Source: Trematomus loennbergii (taxonomy: Eukaryota; Chordata; Actinopteri; Perciformes; Nototheniidae). Taken from it: 64,000 nt of DNA. Below are positions 43,260 through 55,389 of the stretch, piece after piece. The notes under the pieces were generated by a model that ran no database searches, was not told where the DNA came from, and saw nothing but the letters and a program-made list of their open reading frames with translations. Positions within the stretch are counted from its first letter, which is position 1. Each line of letters starts with the position of its first letter. The stretch covers positions 643,501 through 707,500 of the forward strand of contig JAAOOA010000061.1 in assembly GCA_012861695.1 (NCBI GenBank), written 5' to 3'. A program made the translations under genes and the position numbers.

Positions 43260-46200
43260 TCCACAAAGAGAGAGAGAGAGAGACTGCATTTTAACAAAAA
43301 CAAAAAGGGAGTATCACACTCAAGGGGCAAAGAGGGAAATTACATGAAACTAAATGCTGCAATAACCCCGTGCCTACAAGTCATCTCCACTGTGGGCCTT
43401 TTTCACTCTGAGAGTTAGTTTCATATTCAGTAGAAATGTCCCAAAGAGTTCGACACGGCACTTGAATAACAACGTTTTATTTCTTCTGTTTCTGGGCAAA
43501 CGTGAACAATATATTTGATTTTGTGAAACTGTGAAAGTGCACTTATAACACAGGATTTTATTGAATGCAGTGCACATGCAGTGTATTTATTGAACCACTT
43601 TGACTTTTATTGTGTCGTTCAGTGTTTCATGCGGTAGCAGTATTCAGTCCCAACGCTCTGGTGGACTGAGCGTTATGGTGCTCCTTTGTAACGTTTGTTA
43701 ATTAGCCAGGTTTCCATCCAAATGTATCGACATTTTACCGAGTAAATTGATTAAAGAAGATGCTAATAAATGCTTGTTTTCATCGAATACTGCCATGCGA
43801 TTATTAGAGGTGTATTAATCAAGATAAGCATCAGTAGGGAAAGCATTACACTCGAGACTGGTACGACTGAGTCCTAAAAACTGTGAATTATTTTTGCACT
43901 TTTTTCTCAAAGTCAATGGGTTTTCGTTAAATGGCTGAAATAAGATCTGTGGCAAACACAAGTTTAAAAGATTGAGGCGTTCGACGACATCAAATACCTA
44001 AATAAATTCCACACTCATGAACTTAAAGCTTTCAGTATGCTAACGTTAGCTTACTTTCCTTTGGCAATTGGCATTTTTGCTTCAAAGTCATAAAAGTTAT
44101 GTTTGTCTTTCTGGCATTTTTCGCAATTTATACGAAACTTTTGTACTTTTTTTAGTTAGATGCATGAAATAACATCTGTGTTTAAGACAAGCTGAAGAGA
44201 TTGATGATGAAATGTCAAAGAGAAGTGCAGGAATGAGGCCTAAATATCGTAAATGAGCTTTTCACACTTTCGGTTCCCTCGTCTGGAAGTCAATGGTTTT
44301 ATGAACGTGTTCTTGGTTAGATGCCTGAAATAAAGTCAGCGGTTAACTTAAGCCATATCCAATCAAAACGTGTCAGTGAATAAAAAAAGGGTGTTGCTAA
44401 CAAGCGTCTAAATGAACCGACGAAACGTCATCACGCCCAACATTAGCGGTTGTGACGCGAAGTCATGTGACCTAGCTGTAGTTCCTTTTATAGCCTATCG
44501 ATAGCCTTTTTCATTGAGCTGACGCTTTTATCCACAGAGTCTTACAATAAGTGCAATAAACCGAAAATATATAAACTCGGAACAAGAAGGAAAGTGCTGA
44601 AATATTAGCTTCAAATAATCCAAACCATTTACTTCAATCATAATCATAAAGTGGAGATTATCTTGCTGAACCAATGTGTAAGTATCCGAAATGTGTGTTT
44701 GCCACAGAGCTTATTTTTCTGGATGGAAGAAAAACCCAATGGCTTTGAGTTGAGGTAACCAGACCTACAAAGATAGTTCATCTCCCTCTATGGCGTGACA
44801 CAATTTGAATATTAAAAAACGGCCAAGTATAAATGTATGAATAGAAATATTACATTGCTGATTTATCCAGGCATTATTGATGCTTATATCGAATCTGTGG
44901 AGCACTGACAAAAACATTTGTTGAAAATTAGAGTTGATTTGCTTCATGTACGTCACAATTTCATCGCTAAATCGCACTTTGTTGCATTTTCTCTCATCCA
45001 TACCCCAACTCTTACACCTCAGCTAAGCTTTTAAGACGGTTCTGCAACATCTCAAGATTTATTTCGGCATTTCTGCACCGATTTTTACAAGCGCAAAAAT
45101 CTAAAATGTGCATCAAACAGGTGGATGGAAACACATCTTCAGTGGTACAGACTGCTAACACCTCGCTGAGGAGCTTCTATTTCCTCTCAGAGCAAACTCG
45201 GCACTATCTAAAGCTTATTATGTTGCAGTATTTCTTTCTGTGTTGTGCCTCTTGTATTACATATAACATGAATACTGCGTGTTGTGAAGCGTGACCACGA
45301 GTGTGTGTTTGGATAGCTGCAGGGTTTCAGGTCAGCTTTCACATCCGGTTAAAAAATATGTTCCTCTTCCCTCGGTTTGTGTGCTATGAAGTGTTTCTGT
45401 TGCACATTTGTACGTGCAGCTGCCAAATGTGCAAAGCTTTATTTGGCCAAATATCTCAGGTACATAGAGAATGTGCAGATAATGTGAAACTCTTATGTAA
45501 AGCAAATTATTATGCAAAAATAAATTAAAGGTGAAAAATATATAATCTTTGTAATTGAAATAATTTCCACTAACAATTATGAATTCTCTCTTAAAAGGAC
45601 AGTATAGACACAAACATTTGAATGTTTATTTACATATAACATCGCAATTTACAACTAATAATGTATGTTAATATTATTTATAAACAGAACTGCATTTGGG
45701 TTTTTATGTACATTCACATACAGTATGAAAGGGATGTTGTGTTGTGTTAAAAACATGTATTTCATACTTTACAGATGGATCAATATGTTTTCTGGGGTAA
45801 AATGTCAATATTGATCAAGAAAAAAAACTCATTATTCTATAAAAAGCCTTTTTCTTTTCAACACGTCCTCAAACTTTATGAAGCCCAACACAACTTTAAT
45901 AACCGTCCATTTAAAGTTGTGAAACAAAACTACTTGGTTGTAAAAGATCATAGTTTTGGGATGGAGTTTACTATGTGACGTTAAAGTCTGAAACTTGATG
46001 ATCATTTTCATTAATCGTCATTTTATACCTGTGACATGTCAGAAAATAGTGAAAAATGTCCATCCCAGTAACTAAAAGTCCAAGATGCTGTTTTCAAATG
46101 TTTGTTTTGTCAGTCCAAACTCGAAGATATTCACTTCAATATGAAATTAAACGAAATCTCCATATTTGAGACGCTGAAAACAGCATTCAATGACATTTTT

Positions 46201-46330
46201 GCATTCAAAATAAAATAAAACTTACTCAAAAATAGTTGTTTTCTGTCAAACTTCTAACATAGTTTTGAAGGAATATCATTTGTGGTTATCTTTTCCATCA
46301 CACTTTGCATTACCAATCAGTTCAATGCAG
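43260..46330 (+). other. ube3a 3' UTR and intergenic region
   Basis: A candidate AATAAA lies at 45519-45524; how much of this is transcribed cannot be told. Segments at 43900-44720 are diverged copies of the repeat that feeds the minisatellite (AGCTGACGCTTTTATCCACA, GGAAACCC-type). No coding sequence is recognised. Confidence 0.45.
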
Positions 46331-46719
46331 TTAAAGGTGGGGTAGGTAATTCACTTCAGAAACACTTGTTATATTCCATGGAATGCTCTTAACATCCTGA
46401 TAGCAATGAATACATTAAATGCTTTGACAATAAATACATACAAATATTTCATCTGTGGAAGCCGTGGCGCTGTAAAAAGCACGACCAATCATCTGAGCCG
46501 GCCCGGCTAAAATAACTGGATGGCCTACCTGCCTGTCAGCCTTCCATCTGTGCACAAACTTATCTCGTGCCCTCATTGGTCATGTGCACGTTCGTGTGTG
46601 TTGGAGGAGGGGCTCTGTAAGGAAGTCTGAAGGAAGGGGCAGATTTTTTTCCGGTTGTGTATTTTCAAATTCTAGCGCACTCGAGCTGGTTCCTCCATTC
46701 TTACCTACCCTACCTTTAA
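46331..46719. mobile_element. TTAA-flanked MITE, family A copy 3 (best preserved)
   Basis: TTAA on both sides; TTAAAGGTGGGGTAGGTAAT and TTACCTACCCTACCTTTAA form the termini. 389 bp, between the convergent ube3a and cnga3 genes. Confidence 0.85.
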
Positions 46720-47504
46720 CAAACTCGACTCAAGGTAAATACAACTTTTCTTTGCACAGGCGACCTCTACGTCTGTTTTTTTCGGTGAGGACAGATTGCA
46801 ACACAAAGGTTTTTGACCCACAAACTCATTCATGACAACAAGCTACATACCAGTGTTCCATTAGGCAGCTGTTTTTAATGTATTATAAGATAAAAATGCT
46901 TTAGTATAAAAGGTTTTGTCTTCATTTTGTTGTTTTGTCTTGGTCTTGTGTCAAATGTTACCAAATTATCGTCAATTCAGTCGAGCCAAAACCTATAATG
47001 TAGTCATTTTGGTAAAGGTATTTCACATGAAATGTTATCTTTTAATAATTTTCTGATGAAAAATGTTTTATCCTTAGCCTATCCTTGCAAAAATGCAAAC
47101 TTATTTGGTCAAAAATACGCAGAATTCACCACCCAAACCATTTGCAAGGTTATGCATGATAGTGGCTCGATTTTCTGGACAAGGACAGCTCTGTGAGAGA
47201 GGAGAAGAGAAGGGGACAAGCATTTTTTAAACCACATTTTAGTCCCCGATATTGCATGTTCATATCGGTGCCATCCCGTCTTGGAAAAAAAACAATGTTG
47301 ACGATCAGTATTCCCGTCACAGTTTCCCTCAACACTGCTGCATACACTGTACACAATTCGACACATTATGATGATAACAAACAGACAGATGTATAAATAG
47401 ATATAAACATGGTCCTTTTTTTTTTTTTTTTAAAGTGTCCCTCCTTAACTATCCTCCATGAAAAATCCCTTGATCTCCCGTAAAGTCCTCCGGTTTCTCT
47501 CACA
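46720..47504. other. cnga3 3' UTR / intergenic, no clear signal
   Basis: Only a weak polyA-like ATTAAA (minus strand, near 47041) is visible. Nothing else is recognised. Confidence 0.4.
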
Positions 47505-48900
47505 TTACTGGACCTTTTTGTCCTTGTCGGCCTCCACCTCGACCAGGTCTTGGGGTTGTATGGATTTCACCTTGGCCTCCATCTGGGTGACCCTCTGCTT
47601 CATCCTGGATTGAGTGGAGGTAAACTCTGCCATCAACTGGGCGAACTTTCCCTGCATTGAATCCAAGTTGGTCTGCAGTTTCTCGATCTTCTCCTCCAGG
47701 TCTTTGGGATCGGCGCCGGAGTTGGCGATGGCCTCGTCGATCAGGTTGTCTTTCATCAGGATGGCTTTACCTTTTTCCTCCAGAGCCTTTTTGGCTTCGG
47801 GGTACTCAGTGAGAGACTCCACTAAGTCGTCTTTGGACAGCGCGAAGAGATCTGAGTAGCCAACGCTTCGGATGTTAGCCGTTCTCCTGTTCCCGGCTTT
47901 ACTTCCCTTGATCCCTAAGATACTGATTTCTCCGAAGTACGCACCATCGCTGAGCACAACGAACTGCGTGACGCCGTCGTCCGCCACCACAGCCAGCTTC
48001 CCCTCCTTAATGATGTACATCTCCCTGCCGATATCGCCCTTCTTGCAGATGTAATCTCCAGGGCTGAACACTTGTGGCTGCAGCTTGAGCACCAACTCAA
48101 TCAGCAAGCCAGCTTCGCAACCCTGGAAAATCGCACTTTCTTCAGCGTGTCCAAATGCACGTTGATGGCGATCTCGGCCTTCAGTTTGTCCGGCAGGTTC
48201 TTCAAGACTTCCTTCTCGTCGCAGGTCTTCTTCTCCCGTCCACAGGTAGTCGAACACTTGATGACTCTTCCCTCGAGGTCTTTGCTGACCTTTCGAAACT
48301 GCATGTACTGCTTAATGGAGTCGATCTTCGCCTGGAATTCGGCGCGAGACGCGTTCATGTTGGAGATCATGGCACCGACGTTACCGACGATACTAGCGAA
48401 GATCAGCACACCGGTGAGGAAGTCTGAGATGACGAAGAGGAATTCGACGTCCCTCACGGGCGCTGGGGTCTCTCCGATGGTTGTGAGGGTCAGCGTGGAC
48501 CAGTACAGCGAGTAGATGTACTTCCTGGCCAAGCGTCCGTACTCCGGGTGGCTGATATTGGGATAAACCCACGTGTCGGTTCCAAACCCAATAGTTTTCG
48601 AGATGGCGAAGAACATGCAAGCGTTCCAGTGGATAATGGTCAGGATGTAAAGTACGAGGTTGCTGATACGGAACATGTTCGGGAAGCTGGTTCTTGTTTC
48701 AGTCCTCTCGAAGAACTCAAAAAGCCTCGTCATTTTGCAGAGGCGGTTGAATCTGAACTCCGGGTTGTTGTATCCGAATTTGAGAAACAGCAGATCAGTG
48801 GGTATCATGGTAATCATGTCGTATTTGAACTGAGGCGTCGTTTTGTATTTGTCTCGCAGTTTCTTCGAGTCTTTCACCAGCAGGCCTTGCTCCAGGTAAC
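47505..48900 (-). CDS. cnga3: cnga3 last exon: S2-S6, pore, C-linker, CNBD, coiled coil (three indels)
   Basis: Acceptor GTTTCCCCCTCAG. It opens with [20 protein letters not shown] and ends [13 protein letters not shown] at 47505-47507. Near 48253 RVIKWFDYLW lacks one base and about 16 bp further one G is extra (restoring [14 protein letters not shown]). Near 48134 [14 protein letters not shown] lacks one base. The arginine of the cGMP pocket (NRRTAN) is present. Confidence 0.95.
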
Positions 48901-51900
48901 CTGAGGGGGAAACACAAAATCAGGAGCATTAAACATATTTTTATCACAGCACTATCATATAAGAAAGAACATACATAACATTCATCTGTTTGCAACTCAC
49001 ATATATCGCATCAATATTCCAATTACTGTATATAGACTATTCTGCACAGTTTCTATCTTTACTTACATGTCACTTGTTAGACGCTTTTATCCAAAGCGAC
49101 TTACATACTCAATACTGTGGGCAATCCCCACAGGAGCAATTTGGCCCAGGGACACAACGACATGCTGACTGCAGCAGGGTTTGAACCTGTGACCCCCTGA
49201 TTCCGAACACCAACACACAACCCACTGCACCACACGCCCCCGTCATATTCTGTTTCTATTATATTCCATTTTATTTTATTTACTTGCACTATTTTATCTG
49301 TTGTATTATGTTGCACTGTTGGAGGAGCCTGTGATCTAAGATTGTCATTGTCATAACTACACTGTAGCTCTGCACACATGAAATACTGTAAAAAAATAAT
49401 TTTAAAAATCTGTTTGCTCAAAGCTCCCGACCTGTTCTCGATCTGACAAACGTATCCCCAAAGTAGATGATATCAGCGCCGTAGTCCAAGAAGATCCAGA
49501 GGTTTGTGTACGTGTCCTGGAGCTCATTAAAGCAGGATCTAAACGACAACAACCATACATTTTAAAATTGTTGTTTATTGTTGTAAGTGGGAGTGAAGAC
49601 GGAATATCTGAAGCATGTTTTAATGGAAGTTACCGTGTTACAATCATCATCAGGTTGTAAAATACTGGGCATGCGATGACTGTGAGCCACCTGTAGTACA
49701 AGTCTGAGGCTGGATCCATCATCCAGGTATCTTTCCTGAAAAAAACACAAAAAATGAATTTGTTTTTGGACGTTTTGGTGGATTTTACCTGCAAGACGAT
49801 GTGTTTTCTGATATTAGATTTCCCAGTCTCAATACTCTATCTAGCTGTTATACTTACGGTGGCGCTTCTTTCTTCTTCTCATCCTTCTTATCATCCTTCT
49901 TCTCGTCTTTCTTCTCGTCTTTCTTCTCGTCTTTCTTCTCATCCTTCTTCTCCTCGTCCTTCTTGTCTTCGTCTTTCTTCTCGTCGTCCTTTTTAATCTC
50001 CTCCTTTTTTTCCTCTTTTTTGCTAGGGGTCAGATGTGTTGTTTGTATGTGGTGGTAAAGACAGAGGTGGTCTATTGGACTAGAGGAAGGGGTTTCTACT
50101 GGATTCAATCTTGGGATTCAGGACGTTGTTGGAAGATCAGGTGCAGGTTGTACTTTTGTCCAGAAGATGGCAGCGTAAAACCATTACGTTTCTGCTTCTT
50201 TTTCCTTTACCACTTCAAAAATTTCATATCATGCCTAATATACAAAACGTGTACAACCCACATCATGATTTACAACAACACACAGGCAAAAGTTAGAAGA
50301 TTTAACCGTCTGTTGAAGGAGGAAACACCAAAAAGGGAAGAGGGATTGTTGTTTCTAAGGACTTATGTGCTAGCTACTGCCGGATGTACCATATTAGCGT
50401 GATACAAACTAAGCTACTAATGTCAGGCGGGATCTATGACTATGTTTCCTATACAAATTCTACTTTTTCTATTATTCTATTCTATTTTCTGACACACTTA
50501 CTTGTCTGTGTTGTTGCAGTTATTCATGTTGTAAGTAGCTAGCGGCCACTTAATGGCAAGACTTTGGAAAGAAATAAGGAAAAGATGTTTACACAGGAAG
50601 CCCTCACAACGTCAGACATTAAAACGTATTGTCTTTGCTAACAGTTCCAGTTCATTCAAATTACGATTTCTAAATGCTAATCCTACATGATTATGAATTC
50701 ATCTCTTGTTGAATGGTACAAATATTGAGTCTTTTTTTAATCCGTCAGTGTGCAGTTTGCATGTGGAAAAAGCTTTTTCACATCGAAGCTTCGGACATTC
50801 ATCAATGGGGAATTAACTCATACACTTTAATGTCGTAGAACAAAACGTGTTAACCGTATTCCCTTTAACCAAAACAATTGAAAAAAACATCGACTTCGAG
50901 GAGAGAAAACAAGAAGTGCTGAGATGTTAACTCATTCCCAGGTTTTATGAGTCATTCCCAGGTTTTACGTAGGAAGCATTCCCAGGTTTTATGACTCATT
51001 CCCAGGTTTTATGAGTCATTCCCAGTTTTACGTAGGAAGCATTCCCAGGTTTTATGACTCATTCCCAGGTTTTATGATTCATTCCCAGGTTTTAGGACTC
51101 ATTCCAGGTTTCAGGACTCATGACCTTTCACTATGTTGTCTGCAGAGGCCAGGGATAGAACCACCAACCCTCCGATTGGTGGACGACCCTCTACCTGCTG
51201 ATATGCTTTCCTGACATGTTTTGTTTATTTTGTTGGTGAAGTACCCTTTAAATCTAAGGTATCAGCGCTGCACACATTCCCAGGTTGTAGGACTCATTCC
51301 CAGGTTATAGGACTCAATCCCAGGTTTATGACTCAATCCCAGGTTGTATGAGTCATTCCCAGGTTGTAGGACTCATTCCCAGGTTTTAGGACTCATTCCC
51401 AGGTTTTATGTTATGCTTTCCTGAGATTTTGTGTTTATTTTGTTGGTGAAATACCCTTTAAATGTTAAGGTATCAGTGCTGCACACATTCCCGTACTCAC
51501 TTCCTCTTGCGGGCGACGTCACAGGACCCCAAAGACTGAGCGTTGCTTTCTCTCGACGTCTCTTTGAGCTCGGGGCCCCTGAAGCGGTCGAGGAATGAGT
51601 CGCGTCGCTCCACCTCGGGGTGAACTCTGTGAGACGCCCAGTTCCACAGCATGAAGAAGAAGTAAGAGAGCCTGGGAGGTTAGTGGGGGGAGAGAGGAGC
51701 AAAGTGACAGCGTCTAGTCTATTGGGACAGGAAGTGTACATACTAGAGGTGGAGGAGGTAATCACATCTTATACTTATATACCAATACTACGTCTCTACT
51801 AGTCAAAATACTACAACAATGCCAAAACACTTGCAACGTAAAGTCTTTCAATCCTAAATTTACAGTCCATCGACGGGTAAAATAATTCATCTATTTTTGA

Positions 51901-53040
51901 TATTTGATTAATCGTGTAATATTTCATGCAAAGATGGCAAAAGAAAAAGCTGTCTTCAGCATAAAATATGAAAATACTGCTTTCTATTTTAAAGTAAACA
52001 TCTTCGGGTTTTGAACAGACAAAAGGATTAATATATATATATAAGTACTTTCTTAATTTTTCGTAATTTTTTGACATTCTATCAAACAAAATGATTATTA
52101 ACATATATTTTCTCGCAGAGGAGAAATCAATAACATAATTGCAGCACATATTGTTTATTTTATATACTTTTTTTAACATTTTGTTGTTATTTTTATCGTT
52201 GCTTTGGTTTTATTGTTGAAAATTGAAAATATTACATTTTAGGGTTATAGGCAGTTTTGTTTTTTTCATTAATTAAAAAGGAGCAATCTACTCTACTTGA
52301 ACAGGATGTGTATATACCAGAGGTGGAGGATGTGTAATGTAGAATAGAATAAAGATACTCAGGTGAAGCACCTCAAAATTGTGCTTAAATGAACTTTCAG
52401 TGACTTTCCACCTCTGGTAAATACTGACTTATAACTACAGGCACATTTTAATGAAGTTTACCTGGCCATCGCCCCGGATCCTGTGAAGGAGTTTCTGTGA
52501 GAATCTGAAGACAGCGCTCTCTCAGAGATATCTTCACACAGAGAAGCCCTGTGAGATGCCAAAAAATATATTATTATGTTATTATGATTTGATGATGCTC
52601 TGAAAGATACAAAATGTGTTATCAAAACAGATATCACTCTTAGAAATCAATGCAAAAGTAGATAATAGTTTTAAATAGCAGTTTTTAAGAGCATTACTTG
52701 AATTTGCATCAGATACAAAAACCATCTCAGAAATATCACGGTTTTGCAAAATTAACAGGATTACAGAAAAACTACTGCCCATGATTTCCATGAACTCTAA
52801 AACAGAAATCAATGTGTTGTTTATATACTCGGAGTAATGCAATATAACACTTCTTCCTTTTTGCATCCCTGCTCTATCCCCAATACGGCTTTTGCTGCTG
52901 CGGCCCTGTTATAATCGTAAGAGTTTCAGGGTGATATCAGACCTGCTTTCTCCATTTTCGATGACAGCGAGCTCGTCATCAGGGTTGGACAGCCGCTGTC
53001 TGGAGGAGAAAAGCTTTCTCTCACTGCCGGTTTTTGCCAT
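47505..53040 (-). CDS. cnga3: Cyclic nucleotide-gated channel alpha-3-type subunit
   Basis: Cation channel opened by cGMP; in vertebrate cones it carries the light-controlled current with CNGB3. Minus-strand coding exons: 52943-53040, 52462-52548, 51501-51671, 49858-50022, 49634-49735, 49432-49538 and 47505-48900; phases join cleanly and give about 708 residues (human CNGA3 has 694). The start MAKTGSERK and the [20 protein letters not shown] segment match CNGA3. A K/D/E-rich exon precedes S1. S4 holds [20 protein letters not shown], the pore [12 protein letters not shown], and the C-linker [20 protein letters not shown]. The binding domain holds [20 protein letters not shown] and [17 protein letters not shown], and the C-terminus has a coiled coil ([18 protein letters not shown]). 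Three indels in the last exon break the frame as read. CNGA1 is the alternative, but the N-terminus favours CNGA3; which teleost copy (a or b) is open. Confidence 0.92.
49065..49240 (-). mobile_element. tRNA-derived SINE in cnga3 intron
   Basis: Minus-strand copy with GTTCAAACC-type B box (GGGTTTGAACCTGTG on plus) and the TTATCCAAAGCGACTTACAT tail on the plus strand. The middle GTGAAGTGTCTT part is deleted. Confidence 0.8.
49432..49538 (-). CDS. cnga3: cnga3 107-bp exon (S2 region)
   Basis: [20 protein letters not shown] then [16 protein letters not shown]. It joins the last exon as RTG|YLEQGL, as in all CNGA proteins. Confidence 0.96.
49634..49735 (-). CDS. cnga3: cnga3 S1 exon
   Basis: 102 bp: [20 protein letters not shown] then [14 protein letters not shown], the S1 helix. 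Good acceptor (TTTTTTTCAG) and donor (GTAACT). Confidence 0.95.
49858..50022 (-). CDS. cnga3: cnga3 lysine/aspartate/glutamate repeat exon
   Basis: 55 codons, almost only K, D and E ([20 protein letters not shown]). Acceptor CTGACCCCTAG, donor GTAAGT. It sits where CNGA1/3 have their charged cytoplasmic segment, but here it is an in-frame 12-bp tandem repeat and so prone to length change. Confidence 0.9.
50941..51410. repeat. Minisatellite with CATTCCCAGGTTTTATGACT unit
   Basis: About 18 imperfect 19-20 bp units in two blocks (50935-51120 and 51278-51415), the spacer including CCACCAACCCTCCGATTGGT. It lies in a cnga3 intron next to the exon at 51501. Confidence 0.92.
51501..51671 (-). CDS. 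cnga3: cnga3 N-terminal exon
   Basis: [20 protein letters not shown] then [20 protein letters not shown] to DVARKR, matching CNGA3 RWAARHVHHQ...[20 protein letters not shown]. Phase 2 at both ends. Confidence 0.92.
51811..52440. other. cnga3 intron, AT-rich
   Basis: No feature recognised except a short TATATATATATA run near 52033. Confidence 0.6.
52462..52548 (-). CDS. cnga3: cnga3 N-terminal exon
   Basis: 87 bp: [20 protein letters not shown] then FTGSGAMAR, comparable to human [20 protein letters not shown]. Phase 2 at both ends, acceptor GGCATCTCACAG. Confidence 0.85.
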
Positions 53041-53065
53041 GTCGCCGTGTCTGGCTCTGATGGCC
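52943..53065 (-). CDS. cnga3: cnga3 first coding exon
   Basis: The exon spans 52943-53065 with the ATG at 53038-53040 and acceptor GTTGTGTGCTGCAG, so at least one untranslated exon lies upstream. It encodes [20 protein letters not shown] then [12 protein letters not shown]. The MAK start and ENG..R end are shared with human CNGA3. Confidence 0.88.
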
Positions 53066-53519
53066 CTGCAGCACACAACACAGAGAAAAGGCAACTTTAC
53101 ACATCACATTTTACATATATTTTTAGTAAGGAATTTAATATTTGTGGTTCTTGTATTACATGCACATTTGCTCTTTTTGTTAAATACGCTCGATTGAGTG
53201 GCCTATTTTGACTTTAGTTAACCGGATTACATTTCTTAAACAAAATACATGTCTCCTACTCTTCAACTTCACACTTGTTGTGTTTGCTCAATCGTTAGCT
53301 TTAAGTCTTCTTCAATACAGCAGGGTGTAAATGTAGTAAATTGTGGTCTAATTTTAAATAAAAAAGACAATAAAGCAGTGTATGTTTGAGTGTAAAGCTA
53401 ACTTGTGATTGACAGGTGGCTTTACCATGGTGTTGTCTGTGTTTTTGTACAGCAGCTACAGTATACAATAAACAATAACTTTCAACCAGGGGACAAAATG
53501 CAGTAGATTCCAGTCAGAT

Positions 53520-53742
53520 TACATTACATGTCACTTGTTAGACGCTTTTATCCAAAGCGACTTAGGGCCTACATACATTCAGTAGCCTACTGTGGACAAT
53601 CCCCACAGGAGCAATATGGGGTGAAGTGTCTTGCCCAGGGACACAACGACATGCTGACTGCAGTGGGACTCGAACTTGCTACCCGTGATTCAAAGTTCAG
53701 CGCACTAAATTCAGCGCACAATCCACTGAGCCACAGCCTCCC
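53520..53742 (-). mobile_element. tRNA-derived SINE
   Basis: Plus-strand view: ACTTGTTAGACGCTTTTATC ... GTGAAGTGTCTTGCCCAGGG ... GAGCCACAGCCTCC. Same family as 25215 and 54893. Confidence 0.82.
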
Positions 53743-53794
53743 CTCAGATCCACAGAAAAGACAGGAAGTAGAACTCCAGTTATGATGCCTAAGG

Positions 53795-54560
53795 AATTGC
53801 TGAGTAACCTAACAAACAACATGCTAATTGTCCAGCTAACTAGCCGGATAACTGCTTATCAACCTGCTAACTGCTTATCAACCTGCTAACTGAGATGCTA
53901 ATCGGCCTGCTAACTAGCCTGCTAACTGCCTAGTTTATGACCAGCTGACCAACCTAACAAAAACATGCTAACTGAGATGCTAATTGTCCAGCTAACTAGC
54001 CGGATAACTGCTTATCAACCTGCTAACTGAGATGCTAATCGGCCTGCTAACTAGCCTGCTAACTGCCTAGTTTATGACCAGCTGACCAACCTAACAAACA
54101 ACATGCTAACTGAGATGCTATTTGTCCAGCTAAATAGCATGCTAATCACTTATCAACCTGCTAACTGCCTAGTTTATGACCAGCTGACTAACCTAACAAA
54201 CAACATGCTAACTGAGATGCTAATTGTCCAGCTAAATAGCATGCTAATCACTTATCAACCTGCTAACTGCCTAGTTGATGACCAGCTGACTAACCTAACA
54301 AACGACATGCTAACTGAGATGCACATTTTCCAGCTAAATAGCATGCAAATCGCTAATCAACCTGCTAACTGCCTAGTTTATGTCCGGCTGACTAACCCAA
54401 CAAACAACATGCTAACTGAGATGCTATTGTCCGGCTAAATAGCCAGATATAGCTTATCGATTTGCTAACTGCCTAATTTATGTCCGGCTGACCAACCTAA
54501 CAAACAACATGCTAACTTAGATGCTAATTGCTTATCAACCTACTACTTTCAAACTGACAT
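53795..54560. repeat. Degenerate tandem array of GCTAAC-rich units
   Basis: About six copies of a 110-150 bp unit with AACAACATGCTAACTGAGAT, TTGTCCAGCTAA and TTATCAACCTGCTAACTGCC. Open frames through it are repeat-derived. Confidence 0.9.
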
Positions 54561-54892
54561 GTTAACTGCTAACTAACCTGCTAACCTTTCACAGTTCGTT
54601 TTTTCGCTTCATGAAACTTAACTGTAACATTTTGGTTGTGGTTGGCCAACTGCACCACCTTCTTGTGTTACGACTATATTTGGTTATTTCCATTTAATGC
54701 TACGTTGTACAGAGTCAAAGTTATTTCAGTTATTTGCATAGCCTACTCATAGGTACAAAAAAATTACATTTGTATATACCATAATACTGTGAAAAGAGCC
54801 ATTCTGCAAACTGAGTACTTGTACTTATGGTAAATGTAGCTGATCATATTCGGGACTTTTACTTGTAGTGGAGTATTTTAAGTACATAGTAT

Positions 54893-55100
54893 TCCTACTT
54901 TTACATTACATGTCATTGTTAGACGCTTTTATCCAAAGCGACTTACATACATTCAGTACTGTGGACAATCTCCACAGGAGGAATTTGGGGTGAAGTGTCT
55001 TGCCCAGGGACGCAACGACATGCTGACTGCAGTGGGACGCGAACTTGCTATCCCCTGATTTGAAGTCCATCACACTATCCACTGAGCCACAGCCTCCTCA
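54893..55100 (-). mobile_element. tRNA-derived SINE
   Basis: Nearly identical to the copy at 25215, including the TGAGCCACAGCCTCC head. Confidence 0.82.
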
Positions 55101-55389
55101 AGTAAAGGATCTAAGTACTTCTTACAGCTCTGGTTACGTCACAGTGATTATATCCACTTATAGATTATGGTGTTAATTAGCTTTTGAAGCCCCTAAACAC
55201 TAAACATCAAAAAGCTAAATGCATTAATTTCCCTCCCTCATGAGAGAGAGCTGTTGTTTACTGAACGCCACTTTTCACAGTTTGTCTGAGAGTAGGGCCT
55301 AAAAATACATGCTCATTATGTCCTTAACACTAAACAGGATCAGAGTCCTCTCTCTGTAAACGATCAGCTGGTTTTTAAAATAACTAAAG

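Noticed and set aside
47505..53040. Assignment of the channel to CNGA1 or CNGA2
   Set aside because: The pore and CNBD fit all CNGA types, but the MAK start and the [20 protein letters not shown] segment align best with CNGA3. CNGA1 is not fully excluded.
54103..54438. 111-codon frame with repeats MLTEML.VQLNSM
   Set aside because: Product of the GCTAAC-rich tandem array; units elsewhere in the array contain stops.
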